Shown here in pieces: positions 13,268 through 24,877 of a DNA stretch of 64,000 bases. Position 1 is the first letter of the stretch, and each line of letters starts with the position of its first letter. A model generated the notes under the pieces. That model saw only the letters and a list, made by a program, of their open reading frames with translations, made no database searches and was not told the origin of the DNA. The stretch is taken from contig RSEE01000095.1 in assembly GCA_003971905.1 (NCBI GenBank), positions 124,001-188,000 of the forward strand. Direction: 5' to 3'. Both the position numbers and the translations under genes were made by a program. This DNA comes from Moniliella sp. 'wahieum'. Lineage: Eukaryota; Basidiomycota; Moniliellomycetes; Moniliellales; Moniliellaceae.

Positions 13268-16200
13268 ATGGTAGGTGCGCCCTCCACCCCCCCCCCCTAC
13301 GTTTCTTGCTACCACCTCTTCGCACACGAGACGTGCAGAAGAGCCAACCAAAGCCCCATCACCCCAGCCCGTCCCGTTCAACGAGAGCGATCCTACCAGG
13401 CCGATAAAATGGACTCGCAGCGAGACTCTGCCGCCGACCCCTGGTCTGGCCTGCCCAGCGAGCCTCACTTTAACCGCCGTGGCAGGGGGGTACCCGCTGC
13501 GTTGGCCGAAGGCCAAACAACCTGGCAGGAGGAGGATGATGTGTTCCCCGTGGACGATATGCTGCTGCTGTGCCACTCCGACAACCCCCACAGAAGGCGT
13601 ATGTTTTTTGGGCTTTTGGCACAGTTTTGCGCGTCAACGGCGAGCGGGGTTCCGTCCAACGACGGAACCGTAACCGAGCTTCAGGATGGTGAGGATGTCC
13701 CGCTGGCCGACGTATGGGATGTCTTGATCGGCAAGCACGTTGCTGTCCGTTCGGTTGCTGTTGCGGGAAAGCAAATTGACCATACCGTGGTCTGGATCCG
13801 GACCGCTGCGCTTGACCTCTTGGTAACCGCCTTGAACGTGCTTCCTCTTCACGTTGCCGCTCTGGACAAGAGCTCTTCGCCCTGGGCTAAGCTCCCTTCC
13901 GCCCCAGCTGCCACCGAAATCACAACTCCCGCCGAGGCTGCCCAGGCTCTCCACAAGCTTGGTGTGGTGTCCAAATTGAGTGCCAACGTTCACTATGTCC
14001 CCAATCCGGATCAAATCTACTCAGTGCTCACTTTCCTCAGCAGTCACAGCGCTGCGGCTGCAGCCGCAGTGGCGCCTCGCCCATGCCTACTTTTGCCTTG
14101 ACAGCCGCAGCCGACCCAAGTGGGGACCATGACCAGCTTGCCCCCTTGGCTCTATTGGACGCGCTGGTCGGCTTCTCCTCCAAGACGGCGAAACAGTTAT
14201 TGGAGGCCCAACCTCTGGGACTGCAGGATGTGTTACTACGGATCTTGACCAGCGTTAACGTTACCACCATCGTGTCGGATCCGCACGACCAAGCACGTGC
14301 CCTTGTTGCAATCCGGATCCTGCACCGTCTTGCCTTGTACGCCTTGGCGACCAGCTTGGCTCACCGTCTCGGGACCGTGTGAGTGCGCTGCTTGTCCAGC
14401 TCACTGCTCATCCCTCTGCCGCCCCATCTCTCTTGAGCGAGACCCTTGCCTTGCTTACCACTTGGACCATCATCTCTACCGACCCTTACCTCCCCGCCGC
14501 CGGGCAGGAGGTGCACTTTGACACTGTGAGCGCATGGCCCGCCTTCAGTTTGGACGTAATCCGTGGAGCAGCGGGGCAGACAATGGTGAATGATGCGGTT
14601 CTGGCCGCTGCCTGTGGCCATGTACACGCCGCTCTTCGTTTAGTGGACGAATACCCAGATGCCCCTTTGCCTCCGGCCGCCTCGCCCTTCGACTCGGACC
14701 GCGCCATTTTACTGCACCTCCTACCTTCTTTGTCTGACCGTGCCCTCGCTACGTTCCGCTCCTTGGCGCACACACAGGCTTTGTACACACAGGCATTTGC
14801 GCCGGCGGCCCATGCCTTGCAGGCTCTCTCTTCGGTCCTCGCTCTGGCAGCGAAAATCGAAGCCTTACCCAGCTCGGTGGTGGAGGAAGCGCAGCGCGTT
14901 GCGCGTCACCTCCTGGACGCCAAGGACGGATGGGATGCCGTAGCCTCGGCTCCAAACTGGACATTTTCTGCGTCGGCAGGAATCATGTCCCCGCGCTTGG
15001 CGGCGGCACGCTACGTTCGCGTGGTATCGTCGGTTGGCCAAATCTGGGTCTGCACGTACTGTGCAGCGCCAGATCGTCCTGGACCTGATTTCCCGCTTGC
15101 TTCCCAATCGAGGCGAAAATGACGTGGCGGAGGATTTGGCTTGTTCCTTGGTGGATGGCGACCCGATGCTGGTCCCCTTTTATCAAGTCAAACTTCGTGC
15201 TCGTCATCAGGCTCCACAGGTCGAAGAAGAGGTAGCTGATGCGCCTGCCTTGGCGGGACCCAGCGTTCATACGACTATGTGGGGGGTGGTGGAGCCACAA
15301 GATGTACAGGCTTACCACGCACATCCATCTTCTACGACCTACCGCGCGACGAAACCAACCACGCTTCTCCTGGACAGGCACCCAATGTGGCCGGGAGAAG
15401 GGATACATTCTATCACCCTTACTTTAAGCCGGACCATATCGGGTTGCCCGCCTTTCCCAATTGGCCTTTTACACCGTTGGATCATCTGGTGTATTGGAAG
15501 ATTCGGAATTGCTTCAGGCCCCGGGCATGCTTCCACCCGACTGGAAGTTTACTCTGGAACAGGTTCTAGTAGCCACGCTGACGTTCGCGTGCGAGCTGTT
15601 TGGTTCGGTGCCCACCCAAGCGCCGCAGGACGGCGTGCCGAGTGCAGCGGCCATATGGTTGGCACTGATGCGAGTCTACGAACTGGATCGATTGCCCGAC
15701 CCGGCGGAGAGAAGCAAGCGAGCCTTGACTGCCGACCCGGGCATTGTAAGGTTGATCCGCAAGCTTGCCGAGAGAGCCATTGCGTCTGAGAAATGCGGTT
15801 GGGAGAAGGAAACGGCCAGCGATGTCGACACGAGAAAAGTTCGTCTTGCCGTCTCTGCGCGGTCCTTACCACCAGTTCCACCACCGTTACTTTGGTCTTG
15901 GGAACCCGATTCGGAGGGTGTCGATGATCCGCTGTTTGCATTGGTCATGTTTCACATGACCAGGGAAAGGGGGACGACGAACAACTCATCGATGTGGTGG
16001 ATTACCCCAATATGCTCTGTGCCGTTCCCGCCACCAAGGACGACGTGCATTTCGCCTCGTTTGTCCAGCCGTACGAAACGAACGAGGTTATGCTGGGAGT
16101 GTATGCAAAGACTCTGATGAATGGGCGCGTGAATCGGTCCCATTCCTTGATGTGGGCAATCGCAATGACCCACTTGGCTGCCCACGTGTTTGGCCCCGAT

Positions 16201-16565
16201 GCGCGTGACATATCTGATTCGGCTGTCGCAGTGACCAAGCTGATCTTTGCTCCGGCTGTTTCGTTTCCCTATGCAGCAGAGGTGCAAGAGGCCCTGCTGC
16301 ATTGGTCGGATGAGCCCGATTCGTCCGGGGTAAGTGAAGCTACCATCGAAGAGCGCGGCAGACCGTGTCGCGTAACCTCAGGTCTCCTTGGTGACTGGAT
16401 GCGTAAGACGGCACCAGGCGAGATGGGATGGGGCAGAGGGTCAATGAGATGAAGTCGCTCGGCAAGGCGTTTTCAACGAGCGAAATAGATGGTAGGCCAA
16501 ACGGCAACGTACTCCACCTTCACATCAATTGGCAGGAAAACGACAAAAAGGGATGCATACGGTGA
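13268..16565 (+). CDS. RPAP1-like protein (RNA polymerase II assembly/import factor)
   Basis: About 1,050 codons in several frames. RPAP1 proteins help assemble and import RNA polymerase II. Support is by arrangement of segments: DPWSGLPSEPHF then DDVFPVDDMLLLCHSDNPHR, resembling the conserved GLHHHG...ELLxLxRSxxPxQR region; a long alpha-helical middle; FPNWPFTPLDHL; and GPYHQFHHRYFGLG followed by DVVDYPNMLCAV, resembling the RPAP1 C-terminal region. The classic LRFDF motif is not seen, so the N-terminus may be divergent or unread. The proposed start is the ATG at 13268, which abuts a donor (GTAGGT) at 13271; the acceptor near 13338 is tentative. At least five frame changes occur. The family assignment is moderate; the alternative is an unrelated helical-repeat protein. 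Confidence 0.45.
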
Positions 16566-17487
16566 GCTTAGGTGCGTGGGATTCACGCTTGGCTAAGCGG
16601 GGGCAGACTGGACTCAGTACTCCAATGACCCGTTGGCAGCTCCTTTCCCTTTTCCTCCTCCGCCTCCTTTGGGCCCTCTTTGTCCGACGTGGACAGAGGG
16701 GCGGTTCGAAGACAGTTGCTAGGGGACGTGCCGAAGACAAGGCAGAAGGGAGAGCAGTGGGACGAGCAGGCTGGGCGCAGGCGGTGCATAGGCAGAGCAG
16801 ACCCAGCCTAGTCGCGTGGGGGTGCCCATCGGTCACGTGCGCGTGCGGACGCTAGAACGCATGTTTCTCTCCGTCGCATTCCGTCCCACACACGTGAACC
16901 CACGACAGGCCAGCCAAAGTTTCAAGCGGCCAGCCCGCGTGCAATTTGAAACAAGGCCAGCCGCCGCATGCATGCTGTGATGCATGATGCATGCATGCAT
17001 CACCCGCAGATAGGAGGCGTGGCCCCGGCCGCCACATGGCAACCCTACCGGGTATCTGTCGCTCGTGGGCGCCGCGGCAGGCACGGGCGCGGTGTGCGGG
17101 TGCCACGCCGATCGGATGACGTGAAAACAAACGCGCTTCCGGCGCTGCCCGACGACCGAGACAGCGTCACGGCAGCAGACACGCCTGCGCCGCCCAGCGC
17201 CGCCACCAGCCCGCAGCCGCCGCGGCTGCCTCGGTGCAGCCGCCGCGCTGCTGCCTGCCCGCCCCCCCCGCCGCTCCGCCCCGTGCCTGCGCAGATAGCC
17301 CGCCCCCACGGCGCCAGCACAACAGCACCCGCCCCCCCCCCGCACCGCGCCCGTGTCCGCTTTGTTTTCCACACTCCCGCCTCCACCGCAAAAAGGTTCC
17401 TCGCACCCCACCAGTGTCCTGCCCGGCCGCCCCTCCCCTGCTGCTCCCGGAACCTTCCTGCCCGAACCTTCCCGCCCCTCCCGCCGC
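16566..17487. other. Upstream region of the ADP/ATP carrier gene
   Basis: About 920 bp of non-coding DNA that becomes extremely C-rich toward the carrier gene. It includes a run of GCATGC/ATGCATG words (16966-17003) and a CACGTG near 16836. No gene is supported; the Pro/Arg-rich frames are compositional. Confidence 0.5.
16966..17003. repeat. Palindrome-rich ATGCATG simple repeat
   Basis: Overlapping GCATGC and ATGCAT words form a short self-complementary array upstream of the carrier gene. Confidence 0.6.
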
Positions 17488-17550
17488 CTTATAACGCTCT
17501 GGCTCCGCCCCCGCCCCTCCTCTTCCTCCACCACCTCCTCTTCTTTCACC
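17488..17550 (+). promoter_or_regulatory. TATA-like element and CT-rich leader of the ADP/ATP carrier
   Basis: CTTATAAC at 17488-17495 lies about 55 bp before the ATG. Between them is a CT-rich block (17517-17550) ending CACC just before ATG. CT-rich leaders next to the start are typical of highly expressed fungal genes. Confidence 0.5.
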
Positions 17551-18489
17551 ATGGGTGCCGTTGTCGACCCTGCGCAGAAGCCCAAGACGGCCTCGTCCTT
17601 CTTCACCGACTTCATGATGGGTGGCATCTCCGCCGCTGTCTCCAAGACGGCGGCTGCCCCCATTGAGCGTGTCAAGCTCCTCATCCAGAACCAGGATGAG
17701 ATGATCAAGCAGGGCCGTCTGGACCGCCCCTACAGCGGTCTCGGCGACACCTTTACCCGCACCTACAAGTCGGAGGGTCTTGTCTCCTTCTGGCGCGGCA
17801 ACACGGCCAACGTTATCCGTTACTTCCCCACCCAGGCCCTCAACTTTGCCTTCAAGGACTACTTCAAGGCCCTGTTCAAGGTGCCCAAGGACGCCCCCTA
17901 CGTCAAGAAGCTCAGCGCCAACATTGCCTCGGGTGGTGCCGCTGGTGCCTCGTCGCTTCTGTTTGTCTACTCGCTCGACTACGCCCGTACCCGTCTTGCC
18001 AACGACGCCAAGTCGGCCGGCAAGGGTGGTGAGCGCCAGTTCAACGGTCTCATTGACGTGTACCGCAAGACGATTGCCTCGGACGGTATCGCTGGTCTCT
18101 ACCGTGGCTTTATCCCCTCTGTTGTTGGTATTGTGGTCTACCGTGGTCTCTACTTTGGTGTGTACGACTCGGTCAAGCCGGTTATCATCACGGGTCCTCT
18201 TGAGGGCTCTTTCCTCGCTTCCTTCCTGCTCGGCTGGGTCGTCACCACCGGTGCCGGCATTGCTTCGTACCCGCTCGACACGATCCGTCGTCGCATGATG
18301 ATGACCTCGGGTGGCAAGACGCACTACAACGGCATGTTCGACGCTGGTCGCCAGATTGTCGCCAAGGAGGGCGTCAAGTCGCTCTTCAAGGGTGCCGGTG
18401 CCAACATTCTCCGTGGTGTCGCTGGTGCCGGTGTGCTGTCCGGCTACGACAAGCTCCAGGAGGTGCTGTTCGGCAAGGTCTACAAGTAA
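17551..18489 (+). CDS. AAC: Mitochondrial ADP/ATP carrier
   Basis: Exchanges cytosolic ADP for matrix ATP across the inner mitochondrial membrane. Uninterrupted, intronless, 312 aa, the usual length. It has three mitochondrial-carrier repeats, with signatures PIERVK, SLDYAR and PLDTIRRR, and the ADP/ATP-carrier hallmark RRRMMM. The N-terminus is short and starts [12 protein letters not shown]. Codon use is strongly biased (C-ending), as expected for an abundant protein. This gene is a useful control because it shows no frame break, unlike most neighbours. Confidence 0.97.
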   Translation: MGAVVDPAQKPKTASSFFTDFMMGGISAAVSKTAAAPIERVKLLIQNQDEMIKQGRLDRPYSGLGDTFTRTYKSEGLVSFWRGNTANVIRYFPTQALNFAFKDYFKALFKVPKDAPYVKKLSANIASGGAAGASSLLFVYSLDYARTRLANDAKSAGKGGERQFNGLIDVYRKTIASDGIAGLYRGFIPSVVGIVVYRGLYFGVYDSVKPVIITGPLEGSFLASFLLGWVVTTGAGIASYPLDTIRRRMMMTSGGKTHYNGMFDAGRQIVAKEGVKSLFKGAGANILRGVAGAGVLSGYDKLQEVLFGKVYK

Positions 18490-19131
18490 ACCTGCCACCT
18501 TTTTTTGTCGCCTTGGTCTCCTTGGATTCCCAGGCCCCCAGGCCCGAAAAATGCACTGCCCCCTTTTGGGGGGCATCCACTGCCATCCCCCTCTGCGTGG
18601 TTGGATAGAAGACGTAGAATGCACTAGGTAGGCGTTGGGCTGATTGGTTCGGTCCACCCGAGATGCGAAGGAAGCGCCTTTTGGACGCACCGGCCGCGGC
18701 GAGCGTGAGGCCCCACTGGCCCGCCGCCTACGATTTGAGCTAGCAGCAGGGGCATGACGCGTGACGCCGAAGAGGGGGGGCTGGGCGGGGTTCGATAATG
18801 CCCCAACAGATGCCTGTCGATTACCGATTTCGATTACCAAGCGGACGCGGGGGAGCCGAGTGCGTTGCTGGCGGAGCCGGTGATGCATGGTGCATGATGG
18901 GGTGACGGGTGATCTGCATCTGAGTCACAACGGTGGGTCTGTGCGGGCGGAAATAGGGGGGGGCATTACGCATCACGTGATGCCCTGAGCACCGACAGCC
19001 CACAGCCCCGTGCAGATACGACCAAGTACGAATGAGTGCAGTCAAGCACGCCACGCGGTGAGTGCCATTCTGCTTCCACCACCCCTCGGCCCGTTTCTCG
19101 CCTCCTTGCCATCCATCCGCCTTGGTCCAGC
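18490..19131. other. Intergenic region between the ADP/ATP carrier and SDR
   Basis: About 640 bp. A CACGTG site near 18975 lies about 155 bp upstream of the SDR start. No gene is supported. Confidence 0.5.
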
Positions 19132-20084
19132 ATGTCTCTTTCGCTGCGCATCCCCAACCTCTTGGCCGGCAAGGTCGTCCTGATCACCGGCGCATCCAGT
19201 GGCATTGGCCGCGCAACCGCTACCGCCGTGAGTACTTGAGTCCCATTGCCCGCGAGTGCCTGGGGATCGACCAGCCAGCGGCCCTTCTCCTTCTCTTCGT
19301 ACACTCGCCCACGCTGTACTGACATGCTTGTTGACGTCTGCAGTACGCCCGCGCTGGCGCCAGTGTCGTCCTTGTCGCCCGTCGTGCCGAACGTCTCGCG
19401 CAGGCGGTAGAAGAGTGCAAGGCAGCCGCGCTGTCGGCGCAAAAAGCTGGTGACTTTGGTACTCGCGCCGTAGGCCAATTTTTCCCGCTTACCCTCGACA
19501 TGACCAAGCGGGAGGAGGTGGGTGCGATCAAGTCCAAGCTGCCCCCCTGGGCGAGCGAAGTGGACATTCTGGTCAACAATGCTGGGCTGGTGTATGGCGT
19601 GGAGCACGTTGGTGCACTGAATCTGGACGAAGTGCAGACCATGTTTGACACCAACGTCCTTTCGGTCATCCAGCTCACCCAGCTCTTCTTCCAAGACTTT
19701 AAAGCGCGCAACCGAGGCCATATTGTTGTCCTCGGTTCCATCGCTGGAAGAGAAGCCTACCCCGGCGGCTCGATTTACTGTTCGACCAAGTTTGCCATTC
19801 GCGCCTTCTTGTCCGCCATGATGAAGGAAGCCGTGGGTACCAAGGTCCGCTTCACCGAGGTCGCACCAGGCATGGTCCAGACCGAGTTTAGCATTGTCCG
19901 CTACCGCGGCGACGTGCCAGCGGCCGATAAAGTGTACGAGGGCATCGAACCCTTGACGGGCGAAGACATTGCCCAGGAAATCATCTGGGCTACCAATCGT
20001 CCGGACAATGTCAACGTGGCAGAGACGGTGATTATGCCCGTTCACCAGGCGGGGCCCTACCACAATTTCCGCGGAGGCAAGTAG
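19132..20084 (+). CDS. Short-chain dehydrogenase, NADP-dependent 3-hydroxy acid dehydrogenase type
   Basis: Classical SDR of 278 aa in two exons (19132-19227 and 19344-20084), with no frame break. Motifs: cofactor-binding TGASSGIG, VLVARRAERL (Arg pair suggests NADP preference), NNAGLVYG, SIAGREAYPGG with the catalytic Ser, and YCSTK with the catalytic Tyr and Lys. The C-terminal part, ITWATNRPxxVNVAE-like (here IIWATNRPDNVNVAE), is typical of the yeast YMR226C/Ydf1 and bacterial YdfG group, which oxidise L-allo-threonine, serine and 3-hydroxy acids. Predicted cytosolic. The substrate is inferred from family similarity only. Confidence 0.9.
19228..19343 (+). other. Intron of the SDR gene
   Basis: Donor GTGAGT, acceptor GTCTGCAG, 116 bp. 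The junction restores T-A-T-A-Y-A-R-A-G, continuing the first alpha-helix of the Rossmann fold. Confidence 0.9.
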
Positions 20085-21324
20085 ATGTCCCCCCTCTGCT
20101 CACGGCTGGTCGCTGTCTCCGCTACGTTGCAGCCATTCCCTGAAATGAATACTGGTGCGCCTGCAGGAGAGATGGCATGAAACGTAGGAAGGGCGGCAAC
20201 CTATCGTAGCTGGTAGTTGGACGGAACGGATATGCACGGGCCTGTGCGCCACTAAGGAAATGATCAGCTCTAAAGACAGAAGGGTGCGGACGAAAGCGGC
20301 TACAGTGACTGGTGGATGCTAAATCGAAGCAAGCTGTCATGTACGGGGGATAACCATCTATTCATGTTCAGCGTCTGGAGTGGTAGTTCCAAGGTGAACA
20401 GGGCGCTATCGTTCATGCGCACCGCCTTTCCACATATCACCGCACCCTTTTAGGGATGGATGGTTACGATGTATTCCATGTCAGATTGGGGTACACCTTC
20501 TTGGTCCGATTCACCACCTTCTTGGCCATCTTGGCTGCGCGCTCGAGGCTACCGGCTTGCAACTGGGTTGATGAGCTCGGTGAGCAGATTGCGCACATCG
20601 AGCTCCGGGCAACGAACTGATCGAGCACAGCCTGTGCGGGCAAATGGCACAAGGCGCATGCGTGGTGCCGCCTGTGACGAACATTATGTGCTCCTCCTCT
20701 CCAACGACAGCAGGTGTCCCCATTGCATGTTCCTACGCAGCGTCCGTCCATTCCTGGTAAGATCCAACAAACACTTTTTAGGGTCGACACAAGTGATAGA
20801 TCCGTTGACAAGCCCGCTGATGGTCGACGTGACGCGTTGCAGGCCAGAACGTATAGGCGGGCTGATCTGTGGCGCCGAAAGGAGAGAGCGGGGTGAGTTA
20901 TGCGTTGAAAATGGCCCATTCGCCCACGCAGCCCGGTCAAGCGGGTTTGTAGAAGGGTGTTGAGTAGGGCTAGGATATATTGTTGAAAAGCTCCCCGCTG
21001 GGCTCGCCCGTCAGGGCATCGGCGTTGGAACTCATCGCTGGAATCTATGGCGAGGATGGCGGTGGTGGTGGAGCGTAGGAGGGGCTGTGGCTCCTACCTG
21101 CCTTCCCCTGCCAACCGATGTGCTTCCACCGGTGGTCACTCTTCGACGTGCCAGTCAGAGTAAACGGCGGTGGGGCCGACCTGACCGCAGCGGGGGCGCC
21201 ACAATCCACACTTGCAATTTGAAATGTTGGCTGGCGCATTGGAGGAAGGGTGCGAATTTAAGTGCGGGGCAGTCGGAAGACCACAAATAGGTAACCCGAC
21301 TTGTTTGCGGGGTAACGGGTAAGA
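20085..21324. other. Region with an unassigned, possibly broken minus-strand coding stretch
   Basis: About 1.2 kb after the SDR. On the minus strand, roughly 20963-20464, several frames give protein-like pieces (SGLQRVTSTISGLVNG; AQAVLDQFVARELDVRNL; LERAAKMAKKVVNRTKKV) ending at a stop near 20464. They could be one small frame-broken gene. I recognise no family. The remainder looks non-coding. Confidence 0.25.
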
Positions 21325-22531
21325 ATGGAGACACAGCTTCAACACCATCACCGCTACCTCTCTCCTCCTCTCACCACCTCGGACTCCATGCCAACCCCTG
21401 CTTCCCCTACCACGCCTCTGCCGGGGAGACAGCCACAAGTGACGATGACCTATCGGGAGACGACACGTCAAGCACAACCTTCGCCACCGAGGACGGCGTA
21501 ACCAGCACAAAGACCATCCAGCTCAACAGCCCACCGTCAAAGTAATGGCACCATTTCCGACAATTCTGCCTCTCTGCCTGCGCTCTCCTGTCCAAGCAAG
21601 GCGCCGCTCAAGCGCAAGCATGTTTCGGTCGAGCTCAAACGCTACGTGGCCCAGTTGGTGGTGGAAAACCACGTGGAGCGCGGCAGGCTTGTAACAAAGG
21701 ACATTTCCTTGGCCACCATCAACCGAGCCGTCCGCTCATTTACCTTGACGGGAGCCGTGCCTGCCCAAGCCCACGCCAGCGGGCCCGACCATCCTGACAA
21801 CAGACGTGCAGGAAACCCTTAGGGCATGCCAAGACTTGTCCATGAAAGAGCTCCAGTCGGCCGTCAAGGCTAAACAACCTGTCGGTTAGCAAGTCCACCC
21901 TCCAGCGTTGGCTTTCCAAGCAAAGGAGAGTCCAAGCCCGCCGGGCCTCAAGTCACAACGAGAGTCGCACACCTGCCACCCAACGCCGCCTCCTATTACT
22001 GGAGACTCGCGCTTGGCTCACAGTAGTAGGGGTAACCCCTCCGCCCTCTTCTCGCAACATCGGCCAGCGTCGTCCTCCTATTCTTCAACCAACTCATCGT
22101 CGCTACTGCCATCCTTGCAACCCTCTTTTGAGACGCGTGGAGATCCCACCAGGCTGCTCAACCCAGATGCCGATTCAGATCATCGACGGCACAGCGTACC
22201 TCTCCCACCAATCTACTCTGCGGCCACCACTACGACGGCTCTCCCATCGTTGGTGCCACCTGCTCTATGGACCCCACCCCCACCCCACTGGCAAAAAGTT
22301 CCCCCCAACCGGCACCTCTTCACGGGACGAAGCAAGACTTCTTTCCTCCTCTCCCTCTTCTCTGCCATCACCATCACCATCTCCCCCGACCCGACTGCCA
22401 CCCATGAACCAAATCGAAATCGAACCCAGCACCAACAGTCCTGTGACGCAGCACAGTTCGAAGAGTTCGTCTTTCCCCGCCCCGGGTCCTTCATCCTCTC
22501 ACCATCCACACCTTACTCAGCACCGCTTTAG
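21325..22531 (+). CDS. Helix-turn-helix protein related to Tc1/mariner-type DNA-binding regions
   Basis: The central part (about 21590-21935) reads as two helix-turn-helix modules: KRKHVSVELKRYVAQLVV with ISLATINRAVRSFTLTG, then TILTTDVQETLRACQDLS, MKELQSAVKA and SVSKSTLQRWLSKQRR. This order (homeodomain-like HTH, linker, second HTH ending in SxSTxxRxL) is that of Tc1/mariner transposases and paired-type proteins. No DDE catalytic domain follows; instead there is a Ser/Pro-rich tail. It may be a domesticated regulator or a decayed transposase. Frame changes are not consistently single-base losses, so decay is possible. Start and end are tentative. Confidence 0.45.
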
Positions 22532-22740
22532 TCTTGTTCATTCGTCTACGCTGCCTGTCTTCGACCCCGATCCCCCACCTGGGGCTGGGTTGTGATCAAT
22601 TCAATTATATCCTAGTTGCACACCCATCCACACATCCATAGTCCAACCGTCTCCCTGAGAGCTTTATTGCCAACACTTAGTACTTGGTACTCATTGCACC
22701 TCTTCACAGATGGAGTATGTGACGTGTGACGTGAACCGCT

Positions 22741-22788
22741 GAGCCTGAGCGCTGAGCCTGAGCGCTGAGCCTGAGCGCTCTGAGCCTG
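22741..22788. repeat. 13-bp tandem repeat (GAGCCTGAGCGCT)
   Basis: Three full copies and a partial one. The words GAGC/GCTGAG recur in other intergenic regions (4380 and 38828). Confidence 0.85.
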
Positions 22789-23339
22789 AAAGATCTACGC
22801 TGAGCCGCCGAGGTGTTCGTTCAGCGACTTGAGATGAGATCGTTGAGTATGCCTCAACACGTGGAGGCAAAAAGCGGGCAGGTGGACGGATGGATGGCTA
22901 CAGTTAGTGCGTGCCACATCCGCCTCTCGCAACCCCAGCCTCCCATCCCCACCAGGCACCCCAGCCCCACGCTGAGCCGCATCCGCCATCGCAACCGCGC
23001 CGCCTCTGCGTTGGGCCGATCCGGCCGGATTGGAATCTGATTGTTTTTGGTTGGCCACAAAATAGCACACAAAAGCGACGCGCCACACAAGTCGGAACCG
23101 ATGATGCCGATGATGTCCGCTACATAGGAATAAGCATATGACGTGCCCGCAGCCTTAACCCCGATAGAGGCCGGTAACCGGCAACTAGTAAGGCCTAAGG
23201 CTTTGAAGCTTGACTCGAGAGCTTGAGTAGTAGTGGAGTAGTGGTAGCTGGTAAATGATGTTCACCCCACACGCCCCCCCCCCCCTCCACCGGCTCTTGC
23301 CTTCTACCTCCATTTCCCTCCAGCCCCAACCCTCCCTTT

Positions 23340-23400
23340 TCTCAGCATCCCCCTTCCTCAGCATCCCCTTCCTCAGCATCCCCTTCATCAGCATCTCCCC
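23340..23400. repeat. 15-bp tandem repeat (CCTCAGCATCCCCTT), four copies
   Basis: Four near-identical pyrimidine-rich units in the probable 5' untranslated or promoter region of the next gene. Confidence 0.85.
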
Positions 23401-23498
23401 GGCCCAGAGCCTATCGGTGCTACGCATTCAACCATCAACCAACCTCTACTGCACCGACACCCTCAATACCCTCTCGTCCCATCCTACATTTCCACACA

Positions 23499-24877
23499 AT
23501 GGTGGTCACCTCCCCTCCCTCATTTGGTCGGCCCATGTCGCTCATTGCCCCGCTTAGCGTTGACTCGTACCATCTCGACAGTCCGCCTTTCTTTGGCTCC
23601 GCTGTTGGCTCCAATGGGATCAAGCACCGAGACTGGTCTCAGAGTCTTCCTCGTCCACCTCCGCATTATCCTCTAGGCCGGACGCGGGCTCTGTGGCTCC
23701 CCGCCGGCCACGCTACCATCCTTGGATGATGGCATTGATTCTACCTCTGCTGAATCGCCCTCCCAACCACCTACCTCACCCCCCACCAGCTCCGGAGGGG
23801 GCGATCATGATGTGATCCCTCTGGATCTGGACGATGCCGCTACCAACTTGGGCAGTCAACCAGCCTGTTGGGGAGGAAATAGGAGCGACCCTTGTTATCC
23901 TCTTCGACAACGATGTGCAAATAAGGGGAGAAGATGGGTCGGGGCCCAAGACGAATCCCATATCTACTTCCCTCCCCACCCTACCTGTCCCGTACCGATT
24001 CAGGCCCAAAGTATGGCAGAGTACCAGTTCCCTATGCATCGGTTGCCCCAGCGCATGCACGACGAAACCAAGACTCCCCTCGTGATCGTTGCTTGCGGAT
24101 CCTTTTCTCCGCCCACGTATCTCCACCTCCGCATTTTTGAGATGGCCAAAGATGCCATCCTTGAATCGGGACAGTACGAGCTGCTGGCGGGGTACTACTC
24201 GCCCGTCTCGGATTTGTACAAAAAGCCTGGCCTGGCACCCTCCACACATCGCGTGCGGATGTGCGAGTTGGCAGTGGAAAGACTTCGACGTGGCTCATGG
24301 TGGACGCGTGGAATCACTGCAAGACGAGTATCAGCGGACTTCGGTGGTGTTGGATCATTTTGACGAGGCCTTAACCAAGGCCCTCAGGGCGGCGTGGCCC
24401 TTCGTAATGGAAAGCGAAAGCCTGTGCGCATCATGCTGTTGGCGGGTGGCGACCTGATTCAGAGTATGGGCGAGCCTGGGTCTGGGCCGAGGCGGACGTG
24501 CGTCACATTCTGGGTCGGTTCGGATGCCTCATTGTGGAGCGAACAGGGGCCGATGTATCGTCCTTTCTTTTGTCCCACGACCTGCTTTGGGCTGAGCGAC
24601 GACACTTGCTCGTCATCAAGCAGACTATTGTGCGTCCCCCCCCCTCTTCCTAGCGAGCTACAATGCACCGCGACGGCTCTTCGTGACTTGCACCCACTGA
24701 CACGTTTTGGGAATGCACTCTCGACACGAACAGTACAATGACATTTCGTCCAGTAAGGTGCGTCTGTTTATCAAAAGGAACATGAGTGTCAAGTACCTCC
24801 TTCCCAACTCGGTCATCAGCTACATCAACCAGCATCGACTTTATCGCTTGCCTCAGCCACAGCCTCAATCCGAGTAG
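23499..24877 (+). CDS. NMA1: Nicotinamide-nucleotide adenylyltransferase
   Basis: Joins NMN (or NaMN) with ATP to make NAD(+). The nucleotidyltransferase motif is VACGSFSPPTYLHLRIFEMA; next come GYYSPVSDLYKKPGLA and KTSTWLMVDAW. The conserved C-terminal NDISSSKVRLFIKR-MSVKYLLPNSV ends ...QPQSE with the stop at 24875-24877. An intron at 24630-24733 joins IKQTI to YNDISSS. Two single-base losses near 24285-24310 break the frame. The start is uncertain: ATG 23499 gives a Ser/Pro-rich leader like those of fungal homologues, but ATG 24013 (MAEYQFPMHRLP) is also possible. Located in nucleus or cytosol in other fungi. Confidence 0.88.
24630..24733 (+). other. Intron of NMN adenylyltransferase with poly(C) after the donor
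   Basis: The donor GTGCGT is followed directly by nine C (24636-24644); the acceptor is CGAACAG. Splicing gives I-K-Q-T-I-Y-N-D-I-S-S-S, as in the family. Confidence 0.85.

Larger units (their letters stand above)
22532..23498. other. Intergenic region with two tandem-repeat blocks
   Basis: About 970 bp with no supported gene. It contains a 13-bp repeat (22741-22788), a C13 run near 23275 and a 15-bp repeat (23340-23400). The last block lies about 100 bp upstream of the NMN adenylyltransferase leader. Confidence 0.5.

Noticed and set aside
16833-18888. Long minus-strand reading frames across the ADP/ATP carrier region
   Set aside because: They run antisense through an intact, well-conserved carrier gene; their composition reflects the biased codons of the real gene.
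24640-24655. Very short intron ending at CTTCCTAG in NMN adenylyltransferase
   Set aside because: It would be under 30 bp and leave the wrong frame; the later acceptor at 24733 restores the conserved YNDISSSKVR.
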